DNA of 64,000 bases from the NCBI RefSeq assembly GCF_017313225.1, contig NZ_JAFLNE010000002.1:806001-870000 (forward strand). Reading direction: 5' to 3'. Below are positions 35,552 to 44,600 of this stretch, one piece after another. The notes beneath the pieces are model-generated. The model did not search any database, had not been told where the DNA came from, and saw nothing but the letters and a program-made list of their open reading frames with translations. Positions within the stretch are counted from its first letter, which is position 1; each line of letters begins with the position of its first letter. Both the position numbers and the translations under genes were made by a program. The stretch is from Allomuricauda sp. CAU 1633. Its GTDB lineage: Bacteria; Bacteroidota; Bacteroidia; Flavobacteriales; Flavobacteriaceae.

Positions 35552-36838
35552 ATGGACACTAAAAAAATAAAATATATACCACTCTTTTTAATGACAATGG
35601 TATTGTTTTCCTGTAAACAAGAAACAGGCTTTACAACCCAAAGGGATGATTATGATCGTTATTTGGCAGCGAAACCCGTAAAGACCACCTCAAAGTATTT
35701 TCAGCTTTGGGACAACAAGATAAAGTCGGACAGTTTACAGTTGTTGAGCTTGGGCAATGTGGCAGGCGAATACAACAGGTTTTTTCAAGGTACAGGCGAT
35801 ATCAAATATTTAAAAATGGCAGAGCAATCGCTACAAAAGGCGGTGGATATCGCAGCCGTCGGAAAAGCGGGGTATTACAGAGCATTGGCTCGTAACTATA
35901 TTTCCCAACATCGATTTAAGGAAGCTTTACAACTGACCCAAAAAGCCAGAGAAATGGGGAGTGGCGTCAATGATACCCAAGGACTTTTATTTGATGTGCA
36001 CATGGAATTGGGGAACTATGACGAGGCCCATGCTTATTTGGACAGTATCAGCAATATGTCAGATTTTGGATATTTGATTCGATTGGCTAAGTGGAATGAC
36101 CACAAGGGTGATTTGGATACTGCCATCCGTTTTATGGAAAAAGCGGTGGTCAAGGCTGAATCTTCCAAAAATAGAAGTATGCTCTTATGGTCCTATACCA
36201 ATTTGGCTGATTTTTATGGTCATGCTGGACGGATAGAGGAGTCATACCAGATGTATTTGCGTGCCTTGCGATTGGACCCACAAAATGCCTATGCCAAAAA
36301 AGGGATTGCTTGGATTGTCTATTCCCATGAACGCAATGGAGAGGAAGCCTTACGGATTTTGGATTCCATTTTGCTGAAGCACCAATCCCCCGAATACTAT
36401 TTATTGAAGGCTGAAATCGCAGAATTTATGGGCAATGAAGTACTCAAACTGGAAGCTTTGGACAACTATTATAAGAAGGTTCAGAATGCGGACTATGGAG
36501 ATATGTACAATGCCTACAATGTAGATTTTTATATCGACATGAATGTGGAGGAAAAAGCGATGAAATTGGCACAAAAGGAAGTGGAAAATCGACCCACACC
36601 GGAATCTTATAGTCTATTGGCTTACAGTTACTTCACAAAAGGAGAAAAAGAAAAAGCACTCGAGATTGTGGAAACACATATTGCCGGAAAAACTTTTGAA
36701 CCAGGGATACTTTCCAAGGCTGCCGAAATCTATAAAGCCAATGGCGATCATGGCAAAGTAAAGGAGTTGAAGCAGGAATTGGTAGGGGCTATCTATGAAC
36801 TAGGGCCGGTGATGGAATCTCAAATTCTAAGCCTCTAA
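35552..36838 (+). CDS. TPR-repeat lipoprotein
   Basis: 428 aa from the ATG at 35552, chosen over one 51 bases upstream because it gives a lipoprotein signal ending in LFSC. The rest is a chain of tetratricopeptide-like helices (for example YLKMAEQSLQKAVDIA, EEALRILDSILLK and EKALEIVETHIAG), a scaffold for protein contacts. TPR proteins commonly accompany DUF4331 genes; here it is third in the row. The binding partner is unknown. Confidence 0.83.
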   Translation: MDTKKIKYIPLFLMTMVLFSCKQETGFTTQRDDYDRYLAAKPVKTTSKYFQLWDNKIKSDSLQLLSLGNVAGEYNRFFQGTGDIKYLKMAEQSLQKAVDIAAVGKAGYYRALARNYISQHRFKEALQLTQKAREMGSGVNDTQGLLFDVHMELGNYDEAHAYLDSISNMSDFGYLIRLAKWNDHKGDLDTAIRFMEKAVVKAESSKNRSMLLWSYTNLADFYGHAGRIEESYQMYLRALRLDPQNAYAKKGIAWIVYSHERNGEEALRILDSILLKHQSPEYYLLKAEIAEFMGNEVLKLEALDNYYKKVQNADYGDMYNAYNVDFYIDMNVEEKAMKLAQKEVENRPTPESYSLLAYSYFTKGEKEKALEIVETHIAGKTFEPGILSKAAEIYKANGDHGKVKELKQELVGAIYELGPVMESQILSL

Positions 36839-36903
36839 CACCAAACCCCCTTGATATTTAAAATAAAGCGGTGGTTCATGCTACGGCTTGGTTGTTGTTT
36901 TGG

Positions 36904-36930
36904 ATACGCCATGGTTTTTCTGTGGCGTAT
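36904..36930 (+). terminator. Probable terminator after the TPR gene
   Basis: An 8-bp stem (36904-36911 with 36923-36930), 11-base loop and T-rich tail. Weaker than the others in the window. Confidence 0.5.
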
Positions 36931-36935
36931 TTCAT

Positions 36936-37487
36936 TTAATCCTCAAAACTTTTTTCCTCAGTATCTTCTTCCTCGTCCTCATGTTTAAGAATTTCAATAC
37001 CCTTTTGAATGACCAAATTGGTAGGGATGGTAATTCTACGCCCATCATCAGTCCGCATAAAAAGGTAAAAACCACTTATATCCTCTACCTTTCCCGTCCA
37101 GTCAAAATCCTTGTCCAAAACTCGTATCCGGTCGCCCAAACGAAGAGGATGGCTAAAGAACAAAATTACACTGGCCGTTAAGTTGGAAAGAATGGACCAT
37201 TGGGCCACAAAGCCAATACCTACAATAGCCAATACGGAGGAAAGAAAAAGCGAAAAGTCCTCTAAGTTTACCCCCCAAATCAAGGAAATCCCCACAAAAG
37301 CCAGCAAATAGAACAAAAGATTACTCAGATAAAAAATAATCTTTCTGCTGTTCATGTCTATGGAACTGGTCCTTCCATATCTTCGAATGGCCCTTTTGGT
37401 CAGCGAATTCAAAGTGATGATCACCACCAATAAAATTACGGTAACCAAAATTTCGGTTTTAAAGGACATTGGGTCTAACATGGACAT
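36936..37487 (-). CDS. Small mechanosensitive ion channel (MscS family)
   Basis: 183 aa, a short MscS-type channel. Three membrane segments (about 12-30, 50-70 and 78-110); the last is pore-lining-like (LSSVLAIVGIGFVAQWSILSN split about here) and is followed by the MscS beta domain (LRLGDRIRVLDKDFDWTGKVEDI). The tail is very acidic. The usual long C-terminal vestibule domain of E. coli MscS is absent. It opens under osmotic down-shock in relatives. Divergent from the CorA gene across 63 bases. Confidence 0.87.
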   Translation of the reverse strand: MSMLDPMSFKTEILVTVILLVVIITLNSLTKRAIRRYGRTSSIDMNSRKIIFYLSNLLFYLLAFVGISLIWGVNLEDFSLFLSSVLAIVGIGFVAQWSILSNLTASVILFFSHPLRLGDRIRVLDKDFDWTGKVEDISGFYLFMRTDDGRRITIPTNLVIQKGIEILKHEDEEEDTEEKSFED

Positions 37488-37550
37488 TACTTAGTAAATT
37501 TGAGTTAACTTATACTCTAAACTACAAATAACGGATTTACTTTTACTACA

Positions 37551-38531
37551 ATGGTAACGGATTTTGAAAATAATACATGGGTCATCAATTACTCTATTGA
37601 TAATTATTACAATAAGAAGTTTTCTTTGGCCGATGACTGTACACTTTCCAAAAAAGATAAGACCGTAACATGGATCAACACCTATGGCCTTGACTATATG
37701 GATGAGTTCAGGTCTATGGTTCTTAGCAATGAGCTGGATGATTTTTTGCTGCGGCTGTTCGCGAATCAAAATTTGGGCAATAAGGTCATAGAGTTGGAAG
37801 AGCAACTCTTTATTGCCGTACGGATTTTAAAAACCGAGAACCATAATTTGGAATCCGAGCAGATGTTCTTTGTGGTGGGCAAGGATTTTATTTGGTGCAT
37901 ACAGGAGAAGTGGGGCGATCATTTTGACTGGATTCGCAACCGAATCTTTGAAAACAAGGGCATCATCCGAAAAAAGCGGGCCGATTATTTACTCTACTTC
38001 ATTTTAGAAACCATAATTTCCAATTACAAGGAGAAATACGAAGAAATTGTGTTAATGGAAAATATGTTGGACAGAGCCACCAAATTGGAACCCACCCCAG
38101 AGTTTATGTTTGAAGTGGAACAGAACAAGGCCACAATCCACCAATTTAAAAAAGCATCGCATGGACTCCGTGACATTGCAGTGCGTTTGGAGCGAGTGGA
38201 GGTAAAAGGGTTTCACACTAAATATTTTAGTGAAATCAGGGAGCAAGTGAATGGGCTGACCAATGATATTGATTCGGACATTCAAGAATTGGAAAGCCAG
38301 ATAAACCTCTTTTTCAGTATTCAGGGGCATCGATTGAACGAGGTGATGAAGACCCTCACCATCTTCTCCGTAATCTTCATTCCCCTTACTTTTATGGCGG
38401 GGATTTATGGGATGAATTTTGAAAATATTCCTGAACTCAATTGGCATTACGGCTATTTTATTCTTTTGGGATTAATGTTGGTGGTTACTCTTATTTCCAT
38501 TATTATTTTTAGACGTAAAAAATGGTTTTGA
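37551..38531 (+). CDS. CorA-like Mg2+/Co2+ transporter
   Basis: 326 aa. A large cytoplasmic alpha/beta N-terminal part and long helices lead to two C-terminal membrane spans. The signature YGMNFENIPE after the first span contains the GMN motif that forms the ion-selecting loop. The closing RRKKWF is the usual basic tail. It is convergent and abutting with the MarR-GNAT gene (stops adjacent at 38531/38532). Confidence 0.9.
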   Translation: MVTDFENNTWVINYSIDNYYNKKFSLADDCTLSKKDKTVTWINTYGLDYMDEFRSMVLSNELDDFLLRLFANQNLGNKVIELEEQLFIAVRILKTENHNLESEQMFFVVGKDFIWCIQEKWGDHFDWIRNRIFENKGIIRKKRADYLLYFILETIISNYKEKYEEIVLMENMLDRATKLEPTPEFMFEVEQNKATIHQFKKASHGLRDIAVRLERVEVKGFHTKYFSEIREQVNGLTNDIDSDIQELESQINLFFSIQGHRLNEVMKTLTIFSVIFIPLTFMAGIYGMNFENIPELNWHYGYFILLGLMLVVTLISIIIFRRKKWF

Positions 38532-39524
38532 CTAGTAAAGGGGTAAACGAAAGCCATATACTTGAAGATCTTCTTGTTTAAAATTCAAATCAGTTGACGG
38601 TACAAACCCCAGTTTTTCATACATTTTCCAGGCAACTTTCATATAGGCCGTGCTGTGAATGATTACTTGCGCATGACCTTTTTTTCTGGCCTTTTCAATA
38701 CAAGCAACACTCAGGGCCCTTCCTATTCCCAACCCTCTTGCAGATGAGTTAACAGCCAACAATCTAAACCCTGAAGCATTTTTTTCTTGGGTAACCGTTC
38801 CTCCTGCGCCATACTGTTTTAAATCTCCAAAATAAAGCACAGCTCCAAGAATTTTGTTGTCGTGGGATATAGCCATTAAAAGCTCTACCTCTGGTTTTTG
38901 GGTGAAATCGCCTATGTTGGCCAAGGTTTGGTAATATTGCGGTTGTTCATCCGCTTTGGGAAACCCTTCCAGTCCCGAATACACATCTACCATAAGTTTG
39001 CCAATTTCCTTAAAATCTTGCGGTCTTGCATTGCGAATGGTATAGGCTTTCTGCCCAAAACGCTTCTGATAGCGCTCCTTAAAACCCAGAGCATCAAAAT
39101 TCTGCTCCAATTGATTCAAATTTTCCAAGAATGCATCGCTCACAAACTCTTGTAAAACCTCTTGAATCCGACTCCATTCTTTCTCAAAAGCAGGCAGTGC
39201 TTTCTTTCCTTTTTTAGAGAGTTGAATAAAGGTCTTCCGCCCATCACTGGGGTCTTTATGGCTCTCAAGATAACCTTGGGCTTTCATTTTTTTGGTAATC
39301 TTGATCATGGCCGGATGGGAAAAACCCAAGGCACTTGCAATTTCCGTTACAGTAAGCTTTTCTTTTTCCTTCAACAACAAAAAAATAACATGCCAATTGG
39401 GCTCAATACCTAAATCTAAATTCGAATAATGCTCCAAGGTACTTGCAACAATCTTTTCGTTGAGTCTTTTGATTCGTGCGGTAAAACCTAAATGTTTAAT
39501 CTGTTGTAAAAAGTCAGTCTCCAT
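38532..39524 (-). CDS. MarR-type regulator fused to a GNAT acetyltransferase
   Basis: 330 aa. The N-terminal MarR winged helix (about 1-150) shows LTVTEIASALGFSHPAMIKITKKM and the wing DPSDGRKTFIQLSKKG. The C-terminal GNAT domain (about 162-330) has RGLGIGRAL and WKMYEKLGFVP. Such HTH/GNAT fusions are known in several phyla. Two near-identical palindromes sit in its own upstream region around a promoter box, so self-repression is likely. The acetyl acceptor and any other targets are unknown. Confidence 0.9.
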   Translation of the reverse strand: METDFLQQIKHLGFTARIKRLNEKIVASTLEHYSNLDLGIEPNWHVIFLLLKEKEKLTVTEIASALGFSHPAMIKITKKMKAQGYLESHKDPSDGRKTFIQLSKKGKKALPAFEKEWSRIQEVLQEFVSDAFLENLNQLEQNFDALGFKERYQKRFGQKAYTIRNARPQDFKEIGKLMVDVYSGLEGFPKADEQPQYYQTLANIGDFTQKPEVELLMAISHDNKILGAVLYFGDLKQYGAGGTVTQEKNASGFRLLAVNSSARGLGIGRALSVACIEKARKKGHAQVIIHSTAYMKVAWKMYEKLGFVPSTDLNFKQEDLQVYGFRLPLY

Positions 39525-39531
39525 ATAAATA

Positions 39532-39545
39532 CGTAACTAGTTACG
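39532..39545. promoter_or_regulatory. Palindromic operator 1 of the MarR-GNAT gene
   Basis: CGTAACTAGTTACG is a perfect 14-bp palindrome, 8 to 21 bases before the start codon on the minus strand. It resembles MarR-family operators in size and symmetry. Confidence 0.78.
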
Positions 39546-39553
39546 CAAATTTA
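39546..39553 (-). promoter_or_regulatory. Bacteroidota -7 promoter box (TAAATTTG)
   Basis: On the minus strand TAAATTTG matches the TAnnTTTG consensus exactly. It lies between the two operator palindromes, so bound repressor would cover it. A clear -33 TTTG box was not assigned. Confidence 0.55.
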
Positions 39554-39562
39554 CAAAAAATA

Positions 39563-39576
39563 CGTAATCAGTTACA
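39563..39576. promoter_or_regulatory. Palindromic operator 2 of the MarR-GNAT gene
   Basis: CGTAATCAGTTACA matches operator 1 except in the centre and the last base. The two centres are 31 bp apart, about three helical turns, so two dimers would sit on the same face of the DNA. Confidence 0.72.
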
Positions 39577-39600
39577 TAAAATTATATTCAAAAAGATGGA

Positions 39601-40395
39601 TTATGCGCCAACAGCACCCAAGGTGTACAATTGCTCTAGGGTAGGGGTCTCACTTCCGCCTTCGGGCTCTAGGGTGATACCAAACGCCTCGGAAGCATTT
39701 GAATTTTCAAGCGTGAATAATTTTGTGTCGTTAGATGTCAAATCATCCAATAAACCGATACTGGTCGGAGTCAAAGGGTCTAACTTTAAAGACCAGACTT
39801 GATAGGTAAACCCAGGTGGAGGTTCGGGAAGCCCTTGAGCATCGATGATGACTTTTTGCTCTTCCCGGTTCCAATAGGCTTTGGCATAGGAATTCGGAGA
39901 AACGGTTTGGCCACCAAGAGCAACCACAGTGACATTTCTATCCCGTAGTTCTTGTAATAAAGTTTCTTTGTCGGCAACCTCTTCGCGGGTTGTAGAAATG
40001 ATTTCCTCCAGACTCTCTTTTTCTTGATTGCTGATTTCTATCTCAGATTTTAAGCTCGTGTTCTGCAAATACATCCAAAGGGTGCCCGCCGCAAATAGTA
40101 TGGCTGCCGCCCAACCCAAATAACTGCGCCATGGTGTCCTTTTCTCGGATGCCGTAGGCATAAATGGAATTACATCATCCAACTCCGCCCTAATTTTTGC
40201 AAAACCATCTTCGGGCATTTTGGGAGAGGCCGTTCGGGTCAGCTCCAATAGGGCAGCCTCAATCGCTTCAATTTCCTTTTTAACCTCAGGATATTGAATG
40301 GCATAATGCTGCACCTCCAAGTTTTCCTCGGGCGTTAAAGCCCCTGCAACGTAGAGTTCCAAAATTCCGGATGCTATGTACTTCTCAACTTCCAT
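39601..40395 (-). CDS. Anti-sigma factor, RskA-like
   Basis: 264 aa. A cytoplasmic N-terminal part (about 1-90, SGILELYVAGALTPEEN) binds the sigma factor in this family. One membrane span follows (about 95-110, LGWAAAILFAAGTLWMY), then a coiled coil, then the RskA-type periplasmic domain (about 155-264, AKAYWNREEQKVIIDAQGLPEPPPGFTYQVW in two strands). It has no zinc-binding His/Cys motif. It follows the sigma factor gene by 3 bases. Confidence 0.88.
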   Translation of the reverse strand: MEVEKYIASGILELYVAGALTPEENLEVQHYAIQYPEVKKEIEAIEAALLELTRTASPKMPEDGFAKIRAELDDVIPFMPTASEKRTPWRSYLGWAAAILFAAGTLWMYLQNTSLKSEIEISNQEKESLEEIISTTREEVADKETLLQELRDRNVTVVALGGQTVSPNSYAKAYWNREEQKVIIDAQGLPEPPPGFTYQVWSLKLDPLTPTSIGLLDDLTSNDTKLFTLENSNASEAFGITLEPEGGSETPTLEQLYTLGAVGA

Positions 40396-40398
40396 GTG

Positions 40399-40926
40399 CT
40401 AGGCCATATTTTTCCGAATTTCGGAAATACAGCTTCTAATTCTTGTTTTTATGGTACCAATGGGGGTTTTAAGCTCCTTGGCCGCTTCTTTTTGAGTATA
40501 CCCTTTAAAATAGAGCATATCTATTAACAGGATACACTTGTCCTTAAGTCCTTTTAATAAGGACTGAAGACCAATAGTATCAATTTTTCCGTTTAAATCA
40601 TCATCACTCTCATAGATACCTACGAGAGAATCAACAGGCAGGTTTTTCTTTTGATTTTTATGGGATTTTGAGCGCAGTTCATCGATCGCAGTGTTTCGCG
40701 CTATATTCAAAATCCAGGTAAAAAATCGACCTTTGGAAGTGTCGTACTGATCGGACTTGTTCCAAATCTTCACAAACACATCCTGACAAAGTTCTTGGGA
40801 TCGCTCTGGGTCTTTGAGGATGACATTGATAACCCCACAAACATTTTCTGCATACATATTGTACAACGTTTCAAACGCGACCTTATCCTTCTTTTGAAAT
40901 TGTTGTATGAGGTTGTCTAGATGCAT
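40399..40926 (-). CDS. ECF-type RNA polymerase sigma factor
   Basis: 175 aa. Region 2 (about 10-80) has FETLYNMYAENV and the -10-recognition part GRFFTWILNIARNTAIDELR; region 4 (about 118-172) has GYTQKEAAKELKTPIGTIKTRI. A short acidic linker joins them. It is paired with the RskA-like anti-sigma factor and probably responds to a cell-envelope signal. The promoters it serves cannot be read from this window. Confidence 0.92.
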   Translation of the reverse strand: MHLDNLIQQFQKKDKVAFETLYNMYAENVCGVINVILKDPERSQELCQDVFVKIWNKSDQYDTSKGRFFTWILNIARNTAIDELRSKSHKNQKKNLPVDSLVGIYESDDDLNGKIDTIGLQSLLKGLKDKCILLIDMLYFKGYTQKEAAKELKTPIGTIKTRIRSCISEIRKNMA

Positions 40927-41006
40927 AGCAATTCCGCTAAAGATATAAAAAATAGAGTTGGTTCTTCATACCCAAAATGCAAATTGAAAAACCAATAATG
41001 CAGCAA

Positions 41007-42314
41007 TTATTGAGGATTTTTGGCCTTAATACTGGCTATGGCCATAAACGTTAGGAAGGCCAGACCCAAGTAACCTACCAATCGGTAGGAGCCAAATGTT
41101 GAAAAGAAAAAACTGAAAATAGGCGGAGCCAAAGCACTCGCCAAAACCAAAAAACTCATCACTTTGCCCGTAATGGCACCCAAATGGTCACGACCGTAGA
41201 AGCGGGGCCAAGCAATAGCATTCAACACAGCAAAAAAGCCCGCCATGGTCCCAAACCCGGCCACTAAAAAGGGCACACCAAAAGGATAGGCCAGGAACAA
41301 AAAGCCCGAAGCAGCCAAAATACCGCCGGCCAGCATCAAATAGAGATACAATTTTAGAGGAAGGCTGTCACTCAACCAATTGAATACTGTTGAAATGGTA
41401 ACGGCCACCACCGAGCCGGGCAAGAAAATAGAGATGGCGTCTTCCTTTGGGAATCCTTCACTGGCAAAAATAGAAATGACATGAAAGGTCAATCCGGTGA
41501 TAAAAAAGCTGTTGAACGAAAGCATAAGGGCATACATCCAAAAAGCTCGGGTAGCCATCGCTTCTTTTAAATTGAATTGCTTGTAGCCAATTTGTGTGGT
41601 TGTATCGCCCACTTCTGTACCATTTTTATGACCATCGGGAATTAGTCCATGCTCTTCAGGCTTGTTTCTGTAGAAGAGAAACACCAAAATGCTAAAAACA
41701 AACAATCCCAGAGCCAAATAACGCCATGCGTTCTGCCAGCCATTGCCATCTATCAATGCACTGACCCAAAGCGGCGAGGACGAAAAACCAAAGGATAGGG
41801 CCACACTGCTGAACATATTTACCTTCCCACGGTTTTTATCGAACCAAATCATGATCATATTTCGGGAGGCCATGGTCAAAATACCTTGACCCGTAAAACG
41901 CAGTAGAAAAAAGAGGGTGGTAATCAGCACGAAAGGGATAATCCACGTATCTTGACTAAGCAGCTGTTTGATAAATTCACTCAAATGAACGGACCAAGAA
42001 CAGAGTAGGAGAGTGGCGCCCAATACCATTGAGGCAAAAAAGGCCACATAACGGGCACCATAGCGGTCAAACCAAACCCCACCACGACTTATGAACAAGG
42101 AACTCATAATGGTGCCAATCATATACGCATTACTGAATTGGTTGCGGCTTAGGCCCAAGGCATCTTTTACGGGGTCGGTAAAGACCGAAACGCCTATGGT
42201 TTGCCCTGGAATGCTGCAATACACGCCCAAGGTGCCCATGAACAAGATAATGTACCCATAAAAAAATGGGCTCTTGGCAGGATTGATGGCAAAACTGTTT
42301 TGGAATTTGGACAT
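41007..42314 (-). CDS. MFS transporter (NarK/oxalate-formate-like)
   Basis: 435 aa with twelve predicted membrane spans. The first span region YGYIILFMGTLGVYCSIPGQT is typical of the MFS branch including oxalate/formate and monocarboxylate carriers. The loop 2-3 motif is GGVWFDRYGARYV, a variant of the MFS signature. A hydrophilic loop lies in the middle (about 217-240, NKPEEHGLIPDGHKNGTEVG). Substrate unknown; a small organic anion is plausible from the family. Monocistronic. Confidence 0.87.
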   Translation of the reverse strand: MSKFQNSFAINPAKSPFFYGYIILFMGTLGVYCSIPGQTIGVSVFTDPVKDALGLSRNQFSNAYMIGTIMSSLFISRGGVWFDRYGARYVAFFASMVLGATLLLCSWSVHLSEFIKQLLSQDTWIIPFVLITTLFFLLRFTGQGILTMASRNMIMIWFDKNRGKVNMFSSVALSFGFSSSPLWVSALIDGNGWQNAWRYLALGLFVFSILVFLFYRNKPEEHGLIPDGHKNGTEVGDTTTQIGYKQFNLKEAMATRAFWMYALMLSFNSFFITGLTFHVISIFASEGFPKEDAISIFLPGSVVAVTISTVFNWLSDSLPLKLYLYLMLAGGILAASGFLFLAYPFGVPFLVAGFGTMAGFFAVLNAIAWPRFYGRDHLGAITGKVMSFLVLASALAPPIFSFFFSTFGSYRLVGYLGLAFLTFMAIASIKAKNPQ

Positions 42315-42365
42315 GGTTGGTTGTCAGCTGACAAAAGTAGTGGTTTTGTCAACAAAACCTTATGA

Positions 42366-42665
42366 TTATCCGATGTTGATGCCTTTCAGCACCAATTCTT
42401 TCCATTGCGGATGCCGTTTTAGGTAAAGGGCTACAAAAGGGCAGAGGGGAATGAGGGTCAAATCTTGGGTTTTGATGTGTTCCAAGGTTTGTTTTATAAG
42501 TTCAGAACCAATACCCTTGCCTTCATACGAGCTGGGGACTTCGGTATGGGTTAGGTAAATTTTTTCCTTGGCCTTTATGTATTCGATTTTTGCTATGGCA
42601 TCGCCCAAGTCAAACTGAAATTGTTTGGCCTCAACGTTATCAACAAGCTTATATTCTTGTTCCAT
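42366..42665 (-). CDS. Small GNAT acetyltransferase (YjdJ/NATD1-like)
   Basis: 99 aa from the ATG at 42665, preferred over one 45 bases upstream because that would overlap the Fe-S gene and add residues outside the domain. One-domain acetyltransferase with TEVPSSYEGKGIGSELIKQ and the late LTLIPLCPFVALYLKRHP, the signature of this short GNAT class, which uses a cysteine in CPF. Substrate unknown. It follows the Fe-S mini-protein gene by 14 bases. Confidence 0.87.
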   Translation of the reverse strand: MEQEYKLVDNVEAKQFQFDLGDAIAKIEYIKAKEKIYLTHTEVPSSYEGKGIGSELIKQTLEHIKTQDLTLIPLCPFVALYLKRHPQWKELVLKGINIG

Positions 42666-42679
42666 TTGCTTTGGAAGTA

Positions 42680-42883
42680 TTAGTAGTAGCTCAATGCTCC
42701 CGAGGGGCATTTGGATATCTGGTCCTTTAATTCTTGGGTGGAGGCATTTTCAACTTTGATCCAAGGTCTTTCCTTTGGATTATAGACCTGTGGCAACATT
42801 TTTACGCAAACGCCAGCATGTTGGCAAAGTTCTGATTTCCAAACTACCGTAATCTCACCGTTGGAATACGTTTTTTCACTCAT
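42680..42883 (-). CDS. (4Fe-4S) mono-cluster mini-protein (Fer4_19/DUF1271)
   Basis: 67 aa. Cysteines at 20, 26 and 59 (SELCQHAGVCVK and ISKCPSGAL) form the reduced ligand set of the divergent mono-cluster ferredoxin family, often encoded next to or fused to small GNAT proteins as here. Role unknown; perhaps electron transfer or sensing. Likely first gene of a two-gene operon. Confidence 0.87.
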   Translation of the reverse strand: MSEKTYSNGEITVVWKSELCQHAGVCVKMLPQVYNPKERPWIKVENASTQELKDQISKCPSGALSYY

Positions 42884-42902
42884 AGTAGTTTTTTTGATAA
42901 AA

Positions 42903-42926
42903 AAAGCTGCCCATTTGGGCAGCTTT
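42903..42926 (-). terminator. Terminator of the Cu/Zn SOD gene
   Basis: A perfect 11-bp stem (42903-42913 with 42916-42926) with a 2-base spacer, followed on the minus strand by a TTTT run. Confidence 0.85.
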
Positions 42927-42937
42927 CAATTATGGGT

Positions 42938-43522
42938 TTATTGAATAATTCCAGTACAGGAAATCCGGGCACCAGCTGCTCCACTGGGTTGCGAAGTAAA
43001 ATCGTCCACACCTTGGTGTACAATTACAGCCTTCCCTAGAATATTCTTGGTTTCATCATCACATCCGATGCACCATTCATCCGTTTCAAATTCTACAGTG
43101 GCGTTGCCATCGGCGTCTGCGGTAAAGTTTCCAATATCGCCTTTATGGTAGCCTTCCTCAGCACCCCACTGGCCATGGGGTTGGAAGGTTGGATTCCAAT
43201 GGCCACCGGTTGAGGTTCCATCATCTGCGGAACAATCTGCCTTTTCGTGAAGGTGTATGGCATGTTCACCCTCGGAAAGACCGGAAAAAACAGCCTTCAT
43301 GGCTACTTCTCCATTCCCCGTAAAGGTGACCTCACCACTTACGCCACTATCGCTTTTGGGTTCCATTTTGAAGGTGATGACCGTAGGCTCCACTTTTTCA
43401 GCCATTTGGTCAACGGTTTCCTCTATTTCTTCGGAAGCTTCTTCCGCTTCTTTTTTTACTTGCTTGCAGCTAAAAGCCGTTATTAAAACCAGCCCTAGTG
43501 CAAATGCTTGTAATTTTTTCAT
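42938..43522 (-). CDS. sodC: Cu/Zn superoxide dismutase, lipoprotein
   Basis: 194 aa from the ATG at 43522, chosen over one 66 bases upstream because it gives a lipoprotein signal ending in AFSC. A Glu-rich helical linker (about 22-45) leads to the SOD domain. Metal ligands seen: H90 and H92 (HAIHLH), H108 (GGHWNP), H116, H126 (HKGD) and H169 (VIVHQG); the disulfide pair is C97 and C189. An extra CIGC pair (151-154) is not part of the standard enzyme. It removes superoxide in the periplasm or at the cell surface. Confidence 0.92.
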   Translation of the reverse strand: MKKLQAFALGLVLITAFSCKQVKKEAEEASEEIEETVDQMAEKVEPTVITFKMEPKSDSGVSGEVTFTGNGEVAMKAVFSGLSEGEHAIHLHEKADCSADDGTSTGGHWNPTFQPHGQWGAEEGYHKGDIGNFTADADGNATVEFETDEWCIGCDDETKNILGKAVIVHQGVDDFTSQPSGAAGARISCTGIIQ

Positions 43523-43679
43523 TGTAAGAATTTTTAGGTTTAAATCTAAGGTACTCAATATTTGGAGTGATGTCAATAAATTGACCAATCAATCCCATTT
43601 TTTACTATAGGTCAATACGAATTCTTGAGTTGGCCCGTTATGGAAGTATACCAATACATTAATTATAAAGCCTTAAAAA

Positions 43680-43886
43680 TTGACGCATTTAGCTTCCAAC
43701 TATATCAATTTCCTTGTGTACTGCCAAAAGAGAAAATCTTTTTGCAAAGGGTACCATCGTTTGAAGCAAAACAAACTCAAAGGGTATATCAACCAAAAGG
43801 ACTACGTAAAATCTTTGCGTAAAATCTATAATGCTACCATTGAGTTGGAACTGGACTATTTTGACATCCGACACATGCGCCTTTAA
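43680..43886 (+). CDS. Small ORF, doubtful (68 aa)
   Basis: TTG start after an in-frame TAA. The product is basic then ends YINQKDYVKSLRKIYNATIEL, which looks protein-like, but I know no relatives. An overlapping frame from 43640 is equally open for part of the way, so this could also be the frameshifted remnant of a longer gene. It fills most of the 367 bases between the SOD start and the DUF2490 stop. Confidence 0.3.
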   Translation: MTHLASNYINFLVYCQKRKSFCKGYHRLKQNKLKGYINQKDYVKSLRKIYNATIELELDYFDIRHMRL

Positions 43887-43889
43887 GGG

Positions 43890-44600
43890 TTAATCCCCGT
43901 CCTCACCCTGCTTTTTAAAAAGTCCCCTTAAATCTGGATTGTAAAAGAACCCGACCTGTAAACGGTCATAGACGGCATTGGAGAACTGATTTCTCAAGTA
44001 TCCAAATTGAACGCTGCTATTCTCTGTGATGTGGACACCGACAGCGCCATACAGTCGATTTTGACCAAACAGGTCATCCTGTAAATTGATGAACAACTCA
44101 TCATAAAAGTTTAGGAAAAAAGTATCGGTCAACGGCAATGTCATTTGAATACGATATCGAGCCCTATGTTGAGTATCTGTGGTTTCTCCAAAATCAAGGA
44201 AACGCTGCTCCAATCGGTAGCGATGCTCAAAAAGAAACTCCCAGACCTTATTCTTTAGAATAAATTGCTCAAAAATTCGATGTTCCTTGCTGTTGGTTTC
44301 ATTGGGAAACTCTTCAAACGTACCATCGGTTGAAATAAAACCATATCCCCCAGTGGCAATGGCATTGGGATTGATATGGTAATTGAGTCCTGTTCGCAAC
44401 AAAAGTTGATTGAAATTACTGGTGGTTTCATAAAAACGGAACTGCGCTTCGGTATGGATACTAAAACGTTCTGCAATTTTATTGGTGCCAAAGTACATGT
44501 ACCAAGCCCCCATTTTATCCTCTCCGGTATCCTGGGCATTCCCAACTGCAATAATCAATATGACCAAAAGGGTCGTTACTCTTTTTGACATTCTATTCAT
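43890..44600 (-). CDS. DUF2490 domain-containing outer-membrane-type protein
   Basis: 236 aa with a signal peptide cleaved near GNAQ. The mature protein is a run of amphipathic beta strands (GAWYMYFGTNKIAERFSIHTE, FEHRYRLEQRF, VQFGYLRNQF) as in small outer-membrane barrels. DUF2490 has no known function. Its ATG overlaps the stop of the upstream VPS10-like gene by one base (TAATG), so the two are translationally coupled. Confidence 0.85.
   Translation of the reverse strand: MNRMSKRVTTLLVILIIAVGNAQDTGEDKMGAWYMYFGTNKIAERFSIHTEAQFRFYETTSNFNQLLLRTGLNYHINPNAIATGGYGFISTDGTFEEFPNETNSKEHRIFEQFILKNKVWEFLFEHRYRLEQRFLDFGETTDTQHRARYRIQMTLPLTDTFFLNFYDELFINLQDDLFGQNRLYGAVGVHITENSSVQFGYLRNQFSNAVYDRLQVGFFYNPDLRGLFKKQGEDGD

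Noticed and set aside
43522..43588. Longer start for the Cu/Zn SOD
   Set aside because: The upstream start would bury the lipoprotein signal; the ATG at 43522 gives a standard one.
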